Positions 1 to 8,064 of a DNA stretch of 64,000 nt are shown here, piece after piece. The stretch lies in the NCBI RefSeq assembly GCF_018070075.1, contig NZ_JAGPXE010000012.1, positions 202,713-266,712 on the forward strand, given 5' to 3'. Both the position numbers and the translations under genes were made by a program. How positions within the stretch are numbered: the stretch's first letter is position 1; the number at the start of each line of letters is the position of its first letter. The notes beneath the pieces are model-generated. The model was not told where the DNA came from, ran no database searches, and was given only the letters and a program-made list of their open reading frames with translations. The stretch is from Saccharopolyspora endophytica (GTDB taxonomy: Bacteria > Actinomycetota > Actinomycetes > Mycobacteriales > Pseudonocardiaceae).

Positions 1-697
1 CGGCGCGCACGCCCTGCTCGTCGACGCGGATCCGCACCGTCGACACCGCTGACACGACGATTCCCGCGAGCAGCGCGGGCAGCGCGACCTGCCAGCCGGT
101 CAGGACGAGCATCCCCACGCCCACCAGCACCCCGGCGGCTCCGACGACGACGAGGACCCGGCTGGACACCGAGGAGATCCACACCGCTCGGCGACCCGGT
201 TCGAGGTCGAGCCCGGCGGCGCTCCCGGTCTCGTCGGATTCGGCTCCGGGCTCGTCAGGACCCCGGTTGCCGACCAGCCAGCCGGCGAAGCCCGCCACCG
301 CCGCCCCCGCCAGCACGGGAAGCACGTGCCACATCGGCAACCGGGTGTCCTGCCAGGCGGTGTGGTCGAGGTTCGTCCACAGCGTCGAGGCCGTGATGCC
401 CCCGAAGAAGGCGGCCACCGCACCCAGGAACGCCGCCGAACCCGCCCGGTGCGCCCGGCGTTCGCCCACCGCTCCCACGACCACCGCGAACACCGCGAAC
501 AGCAACCACCCCGGCAGCACGACCAGCGGGAACGCCGCCAGGGACGTGGAACCGTCGGGAACGCCGGAGCCGCTGAAGTGGGTGGCGATCGGGTCCGGGA
601 GCCGACCGCGCAGCAGGACCATCGGCAGGACCAGCGCGACGGTCACCAGCACCGTCCACGCGATCGACAGGACCAGGAATGCCTTGCGGTGGTTCAC
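1..697 (-). CDS. DUF1648-domain membrane protein (partial, runs off window start)
   Basis: The reading frame is open from a GTG at 697 to the window edge (232 codons, C-terminus missing). The GTG overlaps the stop of the upstream GntR gene in a GTGA junction, so the two are translationally coupled. The N-terminus has one hydrophobic segment (about residues 7-26), followed by DPIATHFSGSGVPDG, the hallmark of DUF1648, and then further hydrophobic stretches typical of a multi-pass membrane protein. Proteins of this type are commonly paired with short GntR regulators of the YtrA kind; their biochemical role is not known to me. The family assignment is good. Any function, such as envelope stress or transport, is inference only. 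Confidence 0.75.
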   Translation of the reverse strand, partial: MNHRKAFLVLSIAWTVLVTVALVLPMVLLRGRLPDPIATHFSGSGVPDGSTSLAAFPLVVLPGWLLFAVFAVVVGAVGERRAHRAGSAAFLGAVAAFFGGITASTLWTNLDHTAWQDTRLPMWHVLPVLAGAAVAGFAGWLVGNRGPDEPGAESDETGSAAGLDLEPGRRAVWISSVSSRVLVVVGAAGVLVGVGMLVLTGWQVALPALLAGIVVSAVSTVRIRVDEQGVRA

Positions 698-1041
698 GAT
701 TCCTCCTCGATCCACCGCGTCAGGTCGGCGGTGGTGAAGCCCCGGCGCCGCGCCTCGGCCACCAGGTCGCGCAGCTGGGCGCGCAGCCCCGTCTCCGGGT
801 CGGGACGCCGCAGCACGGTCACCCCTCGGCCGCGGCGGAACTCCAGCAGTCCCTCGGCGCGCAGTTCGCGCAGCGCTCGCAGCACGGTGTTGGCGTTGAT
901 GCTCATCGCGTCGGCCAGGTCGCGGGCGGGCGGCAGCCGGTCGCCCGGCTCGACCTCCCCGTCGGCGATGGCGCGCCGGATCGCATCGGCGGCCTGCTCG
1001 TGCAGCGGCCGCCCGTCCTCGATGTCCAACGTGAGCAACAT
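694..1041 (-). CDS. GntR-family regulator, short YtrA-like type
   Basis: This 115-residue protein is nearly all winged helix-turn-helix. PLHEQAADAIRRAIADGEV is followed by GDRLPPARDLADAM and then NANTVLRALREL, the standard GntR DNA-binding signature. Only a short helical tail (about residues 78-115) follows, as in the YtrA subfamily, with no UTRA or FCD effector domain. It is coupled to the DUF1648 membrane gene downstream and lies 91 bp after the DAK-family gene on the same strand. Autoregulation of the pair is likely from family precedent. The ATG at 1041 has no obvious ribosome binding site, so a leaderless transcript is possible. Confidence 0.85.
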   Translation of the reverse strand: MLLTLDIEDGRPLHEQAADAIRRAIADGEVEPGDRLPPARDLADAMSINANTVLRALRELRAEGLLEFRRGRGVTVLRRPDPETGLRAQLRDLVAEARRRGFTTADLTRWIEEES

Positions 1042-1063
1042 GGTGCGAATGACACTAGCACCA
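1041..1063 (-). promoter_or_regulatory. possible operator/promoter of the GntR gene
   Basis: Directly upstream of the GntR start the minus strand reads GGTGCTAGTGTCATTCGCACC. Its GGTGC and GCACC ends form an inverted repeat around a CTAGTGT core resembling sites bound by YtrA-type GntR proteins. The assignment rests on position and partial symmetry only. Confidence 0.3.
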
Positions 1064-1132
1064 TCCGGTTCATCTCAGAACCGGGCACGACGAACGAGGG
1101 GAACCCGGAGGTCCCCCGCACGCGGAGCGGAA

Positions 1133-2692
1133 CTACTCGATGCCGATCAGCAGCAGCGAGTCCAGAGCACCCGCCGGGTAGCTGGCCATCTCCACCTCGG
1201 GGTGGGCGCGGCGCAGGTGAGCCGACAGCTCCCCGGGCAGCTCGGGTGGGGTGTTGTCGCCGATGAGCGCGGTGGCCAGCTCGCCACCGGCGGTGAGCAT
1301 CCGGGTCAGCAGCTGCCGCGCGGTGGTGGTCAGGTCTTCGCCGATGAGCACGACCTCCCCGTCGATCAGACCGAGGATGTCGCCGGGACGGCACCGACCG
1401 ACCCAGGTCAGGGCCTCGGCGTCGGCGACGTAGAGCTCACCGCGACGGGTCGCCGCGGCGGCCTCGGCCATCGCGACCTGGTCGTCGGCGCGCCGCCGGT
1501 GCGGATCGTGCACCGCCAGCGCGGCCAGCCCCTGCACCGGCGACGCGGTCGGCACCACCACGACCTCGGGCCCCTCGCCGGACCGGCCGGCCACGGCCCG
1601 CTCCACGACCAGAGCCGTGTCCAGGTCGTTGGGCAGCACGACCACGTGACCGGCACCCGTGCCGACGATCGCCTCCCGCAGCTCCGCCGGGACCGGGATC
1701 GAGCCGGTGACCAGCACATCGGCGCCCTCAGCGGCGAAGACCTCGCCGAGCACGTCCCCCGGCACGCACGCCAGCACCGCCACGTCGCGGGCGTAGGCGG
1801 CCTGCTGATCGGCGAAGCGCGTCACCTTGATCCGGTGCACCCTGCCGGTCTCGACGCCCGCCTCGATCGCTCCCCCGATGTCGTCGCAGTGCACGTGGAC
1901 CGCCCAGGCGTCGGCCCCGTCACCGACGACCGACACGCAATCGCCCAGACCTCCCAGCCGCCCGCGCAGCGACTCGGCCCGCTCCGCGTCGGTGTCGGCC
2001 AGCAGGTACATGACCTCGTAGTCGAAGCTCGACTCGTGCTCCAGCAGGTCCGACTCGGCGGGCACCGGCGAGTTCGGGGCCAGCCACTCGCCGTCGACGA
2101 CGACCGCGTGCAGCGCGTCGAGCAGGATCACCAGACCTCGCCCGCCCGCGTCGACGACGCCCGCCTCCGACAGCACCGGCAGCTGCGCGGGCGTGGCGGC
2201 CAGCGCGTCGATCGCCGCGCGCGTCGAGGAGCGCACCACCTCGGCGAGGTCCTCGGAGTGCTGCGCACCGCGGGCGGCGGCGCGCAGCACCGACAGCACG
2301 GTTCCCTCCTGCGGCTCGGCGACGGCCCGCCGGGCCAGCTCGTCGGCTCGCCGCAGGGCCTCCCGCCACGCCACGCCGTCCGCGGTCTCGGCGTCCCGCA
2401 ACTGCTCGGCCACACCCCTGATGGCCTGCGACAACAGCATCCCGGAGTTCCCGCAGGCGCCGCCGAGGGCGCCCTTGGCCAGCGCCGCGAACACACCGCC
2501 GAGGGTGTCCGGGGCGACCTCGTCGAGGGTGCGCACCGCCGCGCGCATGGTCTGCAGCAGGTTCGTCCCGGTGTCGCCGTCGGCGACCGGGTAGACGTTG
2601 ATCCGGTCGATCGCCTCGCGCTCGGCCGACAGCGCCGACATGGCCAGGTCCGCCCAGCGGCGGGCAGTCGCCGCGCTCAGCGTCCGCAACAC
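1133..2692 (-). CDS. DAK2-domain protein, FakA-like (DhaL/DegV-partner family)
   Basis: The N-terminal region carries DRINVYPVADGDTGTNLLQT, the DhaL-type nucleotide/Mg-binding signature with its aspartates, and GNSGMLLSQ further on. The C-terminal half matches the long tail of the FakA/YloV family. The FakA catalytic subunit phosphorylates protein-bound fatty acids in firmicutes; the role in actinomycetes is less clear. It sits divergently from rpmB, the conserved actinobacterial arrangement (Rv2974c in M. tuberculosis, as I recall). The longest frame opens with a GTG at 2707. I prefer the GTG at 2692, preceded by GGGAGG at good spacing, giving about 519 residues. Confidence 0.85.
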   Translation of the reverse strand: MLRTLSAATARRWADLAMSALSAEREAIDRINVYPVADGDTGTNLLQTMRAAVRTLDEVAPDTLGGVFAALAKGALGGACGNSGMLLSQAIRGVAEQLRDAETADGVAWREALRRADELARRAVAEPQEGTVLSVLRAAARGAQHSEDLAEVVRSSTRAAIDALAATPAQLPVLSEAGVVDAGGRGLVILLDALHAVVVDGEWLAPNSPVPAESDLLEHESSFDYEVMYLLADTDAERAESLRGRLGGLGDCVSVVGDGADAWAVHVHCDDIGGAIEAGVETGRVHRIKVTRFADQQAAYARDVAVLACVPGDVLGEVFAAEGADVLVTGSIPVPAELREAIVGTGAGHVVVLPNDLDTALVVERAVAGRSGEGPEVVVVPTASPVQGLAALAVHDPHRRRADDQVAMAEAAAATRRGELYVADAEALTWVGRCRPGDILGLIDGEVVLIGEDLTTTARQLLTRMLTAGGELATALIGDNTPPELPGELSAHLRRAHPEVEMASYPAGALDSLLLIGIE

Positions 2693-2983
2693 CCGGGAAC
2701 CTCCCACGCACGTTAGGATCGGTCGCAGCCGAGACTATCCGCAGGCGGCGCCCTCACGGTGCTCCGCCGCACATCGGCCCCCGGCTCGGGAGCAGCCGGT
2801 GGCCGTGGGCTAGACTCATCGGGTCCCAGGGTGGCGATGACCCCGGGCAACCGGGTTCTCCGGGCTCAGTCCGCCGCACGGCGGTGAGCAGGAAGCGCTC
2901 CCGCAATGCCTCTCCGATTCGGCGTGGCACGACAGCGGAGCTCTCATCGCTGTAACCGTCAAGCAAAGTAAGGGGTGTCTGAC
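2693..2983 (+). promoter_or_regulatory. rpmB promoter and long 5' leader
   Basis: A TAGACT hexamer at 2811-2816 is a plausible -10 for rpmB; no convincing -35 is seen. About 165 nt would then be untranslated. They contain a strong hairpin, CCGCC with GGCGG around a GCAC loop (2871-2884). I could not match this leader to any riboswitch consensus I know. Confidence 0.35.
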
Positions 2984-3175
2984 GTGGCTGCCGTCTGCGA
3001 CGTCTGTGGCAAGGGACCAGGCTTCGGCAACTCGGTCTCGCACTCCCACCGGAAGACCAAGCGCCGGTGGAACCCGAACATTCAGACCGTGCACGCCAAG
3101 ATCGGTCTGTCCCAGCGCAAGCGCATGAACGTGTGCACCTCCTGCATGAAGGCAGGCAAGGTCGCCCGCGGCTGA
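2984..3175 (+). CDS. rpmB: 50S ribosomal protein L28 (zinc-binding form)
   Basis: The 63-residue product begins AAVCDVCGKGPGFGNSVSHS after the initiator and contains RRWNPNIQTV, the L28 signature. It keeps two cysteine pairs, CDVC near the N-terminus and CTSC near the C-terminus, marking the zinc-ribbon (C+) paralogue. An in-frame GTG at 2975 exists. The GTG at 2984 is preferred because AAGG at 2970-2973 is correctly spaced and the family normally starts there. The gene is monocistronic, with a strong terminator directly after it. Confidence 0.97.
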   Translation: MAAVCDVCGKGPGFGNSVSHSHRKTKRRWNPNIQTVHAKIGLSQRKRMNVCTSCMKAGKVARG

Positions 3176-3193
3176 GGATGTGTTCCTAGCTAG

Positions 3194-3226
3194 GAGCCCC
3201 GAGGTGATAGAACCTCGGGGCTTTCT
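3194..3226 (+). terminator. rpmB intrinsic terminator
   Basis: AGCCCCGAGGT and ACCTCGGGGCT form a nearly perfect hairpin with a 7-nt loop, followed by TTTCTG, immediately downstream of the rpmB stop. Confidence 0.85.
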
Positions 3227-3245
3227 GCTGCTCGGGCCAGGAGTC

Positions 3246-3436
3246 GAGCTCGTCAGGCAAGCGCCGCAGGCGCTTCATCCGCGCCCCACCTGAGCAACCG
3301 GCACCGCCGCGGGTTCTCAGACGTCTTCTGGGGAGGACAGCCGCAGCGCCGTGTAGTGGACATCGGATCCCGGAGCCAGAAGGCGTCTGAGGTTCCGCCA
3401 CCCGCACCGCTGAGCAGCAGGACCACTGACGAGCTC
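3246..3436 (+). repeat. about 190-bp structured repeat element, copy A
   Basis: First of three copies of one intergenic element; the others are at 35292 and 40735. Parts in order: an outer arm GAGCTCGTCAG (3246-3256) perfectly complementary to CTGACGAGCTC (3426-3436); a 7-bp hairpin AAGCGCC-GCA-GGCGCTT (3259-3275); a conserved box GCACCGCCGCGGGTTCT from 3301; a 16-bp helix CTCAGACGTCTTCTGG (3316-3331) pairing with CCAGAAGGCGTCTGAG (3376-3391); an internal GCCGTGTAGTGGACAT stretch; and a conserved box AGGTTCCGCCACCCGCACCG up to 3409. The helices keep pairing but change sequence between copies. This copy lies between the converging rpmB and ung genes, and its right arm overlaps the ung stop codon. 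Confidence 0.8.
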
Positions 3437-4109
3437 AGGGCAGCTTCCAGTCGATGGGTTCCCAGCCCTTGCGCTGCAGGATCTCGTTGGTCCGGCTGAA
3501 GGGCTTCGATCCGAAGAACCCGCGGTCGGCCGACATCGGGCTCGGGTGGGGCGACTCGACGCACTCCACGCCGGGCATGAGCGGCCGCAGGTCGCGGGCG
3601 TCGCGTCCCCACAGGATCGCCACCAGCGGCTCGTCGCGAGCGGCCAGGGCCTTGATCGCCTGCGCGGTGACCTGCTCCCAGCCCTTGCCGCGGTGCGAGC
3701 CGGGTTTGCCGGGGCTGACCGTGAGGGCGCGGTTGAGCAGCAGCACGCCGCGCTCGGTCCAGGGCGTGAGGTCCCCGCTGGAGGGCTTCGGGTGACCGAG
3801 GTCCTCGCTGTACTCGCGGAAGATGTTGACCAGGCTGCGCGGCGGCGCGACGCCCTGGGCGACCGAGAAGCTCAGCCCCACCGGATGACCGGGCGTCGGG
3901 TACGGGTCCTGGCCGACGATGAGCACGCGCACGTCGTGGAACGGCTGCTGGAAAGCGCGCAGCACGTTCTCCGGCGCCGGCAGGTAGGTGCGGCCCTCGG
4001 CGACCTCGGAACGCAGGAAGGCGCCCATCGACGCGATCTGATCCGCGACCGGCGCGAGCGCCTCCGCCCAGCCGGCTTCAACGGTTTCGTGCAGGGGACG
4101 TGCTGCCAT
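3435..4109 (-). CDS. ung: uracil-DNA glycosylase, family 1
   Basis: The enzyme removes uracil from DNA at the start of base excision repair. The protein carries GQDPYPTPGHPVGLSFSV, with the catalytic Asp and the uracil-binding segment, and HPSPMSADRGFFGSKPFS, the Leu-loop region with the catalytic His. LLLNRALTVSPGKPGSH lies between them. From the ATG at 4109 (MAARPLHE) the product is 224 residues, normal for the family; an earlier in-frame ATG at 4163 would add a non-conserved extension. The 3' end abuts repeat copy A. Confidence 0.95.
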   Translation of the reverse strand: MAARPLHETVEAGWAEALAPVADQIASMGAFLRSEVAEGRTYLPAPENVLRAFQQPFHDVRVLIVGQDPYPTPGHPVGLSFSVAQGVAPPRSLVNIFREYSEDLGHPKPSSGDLTPWTERGVLLLNRALTVSPGKPGSHRGKGWEQVTAQAIKALAARDEPLVAILWGRDARDLRPLMPGVECVESPHPSPMSADRGFFGSKPFSRTNEILQRKGWEPIDWKLP

Positions 4110-4468
4110 GCCGAGCAGGTTAGCGATCGGCATCGTGGGCCTCACGCACAGCCCCACAACCACTCGTCAGTGGCACACGTCACATACCGATGAAGTAACG
4201 GTGATCGCGACCTTGCCCACATGCGTAATCGGAACTACTCCGAAAGAGCCATTTTCGCCCGTCATCGCGGAAATGCACTCGTCACATCAGTGACACTCCG
4301 GGAGCAGGTTTCGGCACTTCGAACGTGCGGTGGCGCATAAAGCAAATAACGTGGGAATGCTCGATGTCGCGCTTTTGGTGGCCTCCCCCTGGCCACTCGG
4401 CTAGGTTCTGGCGAAGTTCCAAAACGACCACGGCCGTGGAGACAACACCCGGAGGTGGGCCGCATCTC
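4110..4468. other. ung-transporter intergenic region with one palindrome
   Basis: This 359-bp divergent spacer is clearly AT-richer than its surroundings. It holds a perfect palindrome GTCAC-ATCA-GTGAC at 4281-4294, a candidate operator for the downstream transporter and loosely CRP/GlxR-like. I see no RNA gene and no coding frame that looks real. Confidence 0.4.
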
Positions 4469-5800
4469 ATGACTTCTCAGGAAACCGCCGAATCAGAGTC
4501 CGAGCAGAAGTCGTTGCTGCGTCGAGCGGTCGGCGCAGCCGCAATCGGTAACTGCACGGAGTGGTACGACTTCGGCGTCTACGCGTACGTGGCCGCCTAT
4601 GTCGGCCACCAGTTCTTCCCCGGTCCGTGGGAGACCGTCTCCGCGTTCGGCGTCTTCGCCATCTCCTTCCTGTTCCGCCCGCTGGGCAGCCTGTTCTTCG
4701 GCCCGCTCGGCGACCGGATCGGCAGGCAGAAGGTCCTCGCGGTGACGATTCTGCTGATGTCGGGCTCGACGTTCGTCATCGGTCTGCTGCCGACCTACGG
4801 CACCATCGGCATCTTCGCGCCGATGCTGTTGCTGCTGTGCCGGTTGTTGCAGGGCTTCTCCACCGGTGGCGAATACGGAGGTGCGGCGACCTACATCGCC
4901 GAGTACGCCCCCGACCGCAAGCGCGGCTTCTGGGGCAGCTGGCTCGAATTCGGCACCCTCGTCGGATTCGGACTCGGCGCGCTGGTGCCGACCATCCTGA
5001 TCCTCACGCTGGACAGCACTTCCATGGAGACGTGGGGCTGGCGCATTCCGTTCCTGATCGCCGGTCCGCTCGGCGGCGTCGGTCTGTACCTGCGGTCCAA
5101 GCTGGAGGACACCCCGGCGTTCAAGCAGCTGGAGAACACCCACCAGGTCGCCAAGTCCCCGCTGCGGGATCTGGTCCGCGAGTGGTGGCGCCAGCTGCTG
5201 ATCCTCATGGGCATCGTGATCCTGATCAACGTCGCCAACTACACGATCCTGACCTACATGGAGACCTACCTCTCGGACACGCTCAACGTGCCCGACGGGC
5301 AGGAGCACCAGGTGCTGGTCCCGCTGCTGCTGACGGTCGCGTTCATGATGTGCATCATCACGCCCGTCGGCGCGCTGTCGGACCGCATCGGCCGGAAACC
5401 GCTGTTCATCTCGGCGGCCATCTGCTTCCTGGTGCTGCCGATCCCCGCGTTCTGGCTGATCGGTCAGGGAACGGTGCTGACCACCATCCTCGGGCTGGCG
5501 CTGCTGGCCGTCGGTCACGTGCAGCTGATCGGGCCGCTGGCCGCGACGCTGCCGGCGATGTTCCCGACCAAGGTCCGCTACGCGGCCTTCTCGGTCGGCT
5601 ATAACATCTCCACTGCCGTCTTCGGTGGCACTGCGCCACTGGTCAACGACGCCGTCGTGACCAACACCGGCAACAGCTACTTCCCCGCCTTCTACCTGAT
5701 GGGCGCGGCACTGATCGCCTTGGTGCCGATCCTGCTCATGAAGGAGACCGCGAGGAAGCCGCTGATGCAGGACGCCCCCGCGGCGGCCCCGGCGAGCTGA
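4469..5800 (+). CDS. MFS transporter, metabolite:H+ symporter (ProP-like) family
   Basis: The 443-residue protein has about 12 predicted membrane segments. The N-terminal GNCTEWYDFGVYAYVA is characteristic of the MHS subfamily (ProP, KgtP, ShiA). The loop motif GDRIGRQK appears after helix 2 and is repeated as SDRIGRKP after helix 7, as expected for a duplicated 6+6 fold. Family members import compatible solutes or carboxylates with protons; the substrate here cannot be read from sequence. The ATG at 4469 follows GGAGGTG; the frame is open further upstream but without conserved sequence. A strong terminator follows, so the gene is monocistronic. Confidence 0.9.
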   Translation: MTSQETAESESEQKSLLRRAVGAAAIGNCTEWYDFGVYAYVAAYVGHQFFPGPWETVSAFGVFAISFLFRPLGSLFFGPLGDRIGRQKVLAVTILLMSGSTFVIGLLPTYGTIGIFAPMLLLLCRLLQGFSTGGEYGGAATYIAEYAPDRKRGFWGSWLEFGTLVGFGLGALVPTILILTLDSTSMETWGWRIPFLIAGPLGGVGLYLRSKLEDTPAFKQLENTHQVAKSPLRDLVREWWRQLLILMGIVILINVANYTILTYMETYLSDTLNVPDGQEHQVLVPLLLTVAFMMCIITPVGALSDRIGRKPLFISAAICFLVLPIPAFWLIGQGTVLTTILGLALLAVGHVQLIGPLAATLPAMFPTKVRYAAFSVGYNISTAVFGGTAPLVNDAVVTNTGNSYFPAFYLMGAALIALVPILLMKETARKPLMQDAPAAAPAS

Positions 5801-5824
5801 CTGCGCCGAACCCACCACATGCGA

Positions 5825-5863
5825 GGACGCCCCCTGGTTCATCCGGGGGCGTCCTCCTTTTTT
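5825..5863 (+). terminator. intrinsic terminator of the MHS transporter
   Basis: GGACGCCCCC pairs with GGGGGCGTCC around a 10-nt loop and is followed by TCCTTTTTT. It lies between two converging genes and probably serves as the transporter terminator. Confidence 0.85.
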
Positions 5864-5868
5864 CGCCC

Positions 5869-6858
5869 CTACCGCCAGTGCTCCCAGCCGGTGGGGCCTT
5901 CGTAGTCCTTGCCGTCGATGGTCACGCCCGAACCCTCCGCGACCACGCCGATCTCGCGGAAGTCCGGCGGCAGCGGGCGGTTGGCGGGGAAGGTCGCGAT
6001 CAGGGCCTGGTCCTCACCGCCGGTGAGCACCCAGTGGCGCGCGTCGGCCCCCAGCGCGGAGGCGACCTCGGTGAGCCGCTGCGGGATCTCGACCTGCTCC
6101 AGGCGGAGGTCGATGGCGACCTTCGAGGCAGCGGCGATGTGGCCCAGGTCCGCCAGCAGCCCGTCGGAGGTGTCCACCATGGACGTGGCCCCGGCGACGG
6201 CGGCCTGCGGTCCGGCGCCGTAGGGCGGTTCGGGCACGCGGTGCGCGCCGACGACGGCGACCGGGGAGCGGAATCCTCGCCCCAGGACGGCTAACCCCGC
6301 CGCCGACCAGCCGAGCCTGCCCGCCACCGCGACGACGTCCCCCGGACGCGCGCCGGAGCGGGTGACGGGTTCCCTGCCCTGCAGGTCGCCGAGGGCTGTG
6401 ATCGAGATCGTCAGTGACGGCGACGACACCATGTCGCCGCCGACGATCCCGATCCCGGCCTGCTGCGCCTCTTCCCACATGCCGTCGGCGAGCTCGTCGA
6501 CCACGGTCGCGGGCGTGTCGGGCGGGCAGCCGAGGCCGACCAGCAGACCCGTGGGCACCGCGCCCATGGCATTGATGTCGGAGAGGTTCACCGCGACCGC
6601 TTTGCGGCCCACCTGGTGCGGTGTGGACCAGTCGAAGCGGAAGTGGACTTGTTCCACCAGCACATCGGTGCTGGCCACCACGCGACCGTCGGGAGCGGCC
6701 AGCACGGCGGCGTCGTCACCCGGGCCGAGGAGCGTGCCCGGCGACTGATGACGACCAGCTGTCACTCGATCGATGAGATTGAACTCACCCACCTGGGAAA
6801 TGGTCTGTGGTTCCTGGGACGAGTCAGGACCCAACTGGGACCTTCCTTCCTTGAGCAT
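5869..6858 (-). CDS. thiL: thiamine-monophosphate kinase
   Basis: ThiL phosphorylates thiamine monophosphate to the active cofactor thiamine diphosphate. The N-terminal region shows GPGDDAAVL and STDVLVEQVHFRFDW, the Mg-ATP binding motifs. NLSDINAMGA, GGDMVSSPSLTI and VDTSDGLLADLGH follow, all typical of the PurM-like fold. At 329 residues the length is normal. It is divergent from the RAM-domain gene at 6932, with 73 bp for both promoters. Confidence in function is high; the exact start is less sure because the first 20 residues are not conserved. Confidence 0.95.
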   Translation of the reverse strand: MLKEGRSQLGPDSSQEPQTISQVGEFNLIDRVTAGRHQSPGTLLGPGDDAAVLAAPDGRVVASTDVLVEQVHFRFDWSTPHQVGRKAVAVNLSDINAMGAVPTGLLVGLGCPPDTPATVVDELADGMWEEAQQAGIGIVGGDMVSSPSLTISITALGDLQGREPVTRSGARPGDVVAVAGRLGWSAAGLAVLGRGFRSPVAVVGAHRVPEPPYGAGPQAAVAGATSMVDTSDGLLADLGHIAAASKVAIDLRLEQVEIPQRLTEVASALGADARHWVLTGGEDQALIATFPANRPLPPDFREIGVVAEGSGVTIDGKDYEGPTGWEHWR

Positions 6859-6931
6859 CAGCTCGGTCAGATGGGGTAGCTTTCTGCCAGTTTCCTACCC
6901 CGAGCACATGGGCTAGACGAAGGGGCACGCC

Positions 6932-7165
6932 GTGGTACAGGCATACATCCTCATCCAGACAGAGGTCGGCAAGGCAGCCGCCGTCGCCGGCGAGATCGCA
7001 GGGTCCGAAGGCGTCATCAGCGCCGAGGACGTCACCGGTCCCTACGACGTCATCGTGCGCGCCGAGGCCGAGAACGTCGACCTGCTCGGCAAGATGGTCG
7101 TCGCGAGGATCCAGAACGTCGAGGGCATCACGCGCACGCTGACGTGTCCGGTGGTTCACCTCTGA
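6932..7165 (+). CDS. stand-alone Lrp/AsnC ligand-binding (RAM) domain protein
   Basis: The 77-residue product consists only of the alpha-beta RAM domain that Lrp/AsnC regulators use to bind amino acids, with no helix-turn-helix. It shows AYILIQTEVGKAAAVAGEI, then VTGPYDVIVRAEA and a C-terminal TRTLTCPVVHL. Such proteins assemble into ring oligomers and may sense amino acids or modulate full-length Lrp proteins; the role here is inferred. The GTG start is preceded by GAAGGGG. The position next to thiL and DUF3515 is conserved in actinobacteria. Confidence 0.9.
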   Translation: MVQAYILIQTEVGKAAAVAGEIAGSEGVISAEDVTGPYDVIVRAEAENVDLLGKMVVARIQNVEGITRTLTCPVVHL

Positions 7166-7201
7166 GGAACCCCTGTTCGGGCCGGGTCGCGGCGTGGTGC
7201 T

Positions 7202-7792
7202 GTGATGGGCGGCGTGGTTGAGCACGAGGATTCCGGCGTTCCCAGGCCGGTTCTGATCATCGCGATCGCGCTCGGCGTGCTGCTGGCCGTGGGCGTGGCC
7301 GGTGTCGGCGTCTACGGCTGGTACGGCGAGCACCGGCTCCGGCAGGAGACCGCGGCCGCCGAGGCCGCCCGGCGCACGGGTCCGCTGGCGGCGGCCCCGA
7401 TCCCGGCACCCGAGGCGCAGTCCCCGGAGTGCGCGGCGGTGATGTCCGCGCTGCCCGCGCAGCTGTCGATCGGTGGTGCCCAGGTGCCGCGCAGGCCCCT
7501 GGCCGAGCCCGCACCGGCGGCGACCGTCGCCTGGGGCGACGCCGAGCACGACCCGGTGACCGTGCGCTGCGGCATCGACGCGCCCGCCGAGCTGACCCCG
7601 ACCTCGCAGCTGATGGACGTCTCCGGGGTCAGCTGGCTGGAGATCAACCAGGGCGGCGATTCCTCGTGGCTGGCCGTGGACCGGCCGGTCTACGTGGCGC
7701 TGAGCGCCCCGGCCGACATCGGAACGGGCCCGCTGCAGGACCTGTCGAAGCTGATCGGCGGGAAACTCCCCAAGCAGCCCGTCTTCCCGTAG
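7202..7792 (+). CDS. DUF3515 membrane-anchored protein
   Basis: The 196-residue protein has one transmembrane segment near residues 17-40 (VLIIAIALGVLLAVGVAGVG) and an outside domain with two conserved-looking cysteines (SPECAAVMSAL and VRCGI). This is the DUF3515 family found next to ddl in actinobacteria. Its function is unknown to me. The start is one of two adjacent codons near 7202; there is no strong ribosome binding site. The gene runs towards ddl, and the convergent space between them holds a hairpin array. Confidence 0.85.
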   Translation: MMGGVVEHEDSGVPRPVLIIAIALGVLLAVGVAGVGVYGWYGEHRLRQETAAAEAARRTGPLAAAPIPAPEAQSPECAAVMSALPAQLSIGGAQVPRRPLAEPAPAATVAWGDAEHDPVTVRCGIDAPAELTPTSQLMDVSGVSWLEINQGGDSSWLAVDRPVYVALSAPADIGTGPLQDLSKLIGGKLPKQPVFP

Positions 7793-7857
7793 GACCTCAC
7801 CCGCCGGAGCGGGAGGCAGACCCCGACCGCTCCGCAGCCTCCGCACGCCTGGTCCCG

Positions 7858-8043
7858 GATTTCAGTGGAAATCAGGACCCCGATTTCAGTGGAAGTCCGG
7901 GACCCGCCCCGGTCGGAACCCAATTTCAGGGGAACTCGGGAACCCGATTTCAGTGGAAATCAGGGACCTGGCCCCGGTGGTGACGCGATTTCAGTGGAGA
8001 TCAGGGACCGGACCCCGGTGGTGACGCGATTTCAGTGGAAGTT
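7858..8043. repeat. array of six GATTTC-type hairpins
   Basis: Six units close to GATTTCAGTGGAAATC begin at 7858, 7882, 7922, 7946, 7987 and 8028. Each folds as GATTTC/GAAATC with a 4-nt loop, and most are followed by AGGGACC or CGGGACC. Spacing alternates between 24 and 40-41 bp. The array fills the space between the convergent DUF3515 and ddl genes. It has the same design as the array at 12122. Confidence 0.85.
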
Positions 8044-8064
8044 CGGGACCAGCTCAGGACACGA

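Noticed and set aside
326..2716. Long plus-strand open frame of 796 codons opposite the DAK-family gene
   Set aside because: It is an Arg/Pro/His-rich shadow of high-GC genes on the minus strand; the real genes there carry clear motifs.
2811..2983. Cobalamin, c-di-AMP or thiamine riboswitch before rpmB
   Set aside because: A few bases resemble conserved boxes, but none of the consensus cores is present in the right order.
3186..3407. Minus-strand small ORFs through the three structured elements (also near 35249-35485 and 40691-40930) as a conserved protein family
   Set aside because: The translations share short words such as VAEP and PLLMY, but a one-base indel between copies B and C shifts the frame after that point, and the changes follow helix pairing, not codon positions.
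7858..8043. Possible CRISPR array
   Set aside because: The repeated units are short palindromes with irregular 24/40-bp spacing, the intervening sequences are themselves repetitive, and no cas gene is present.
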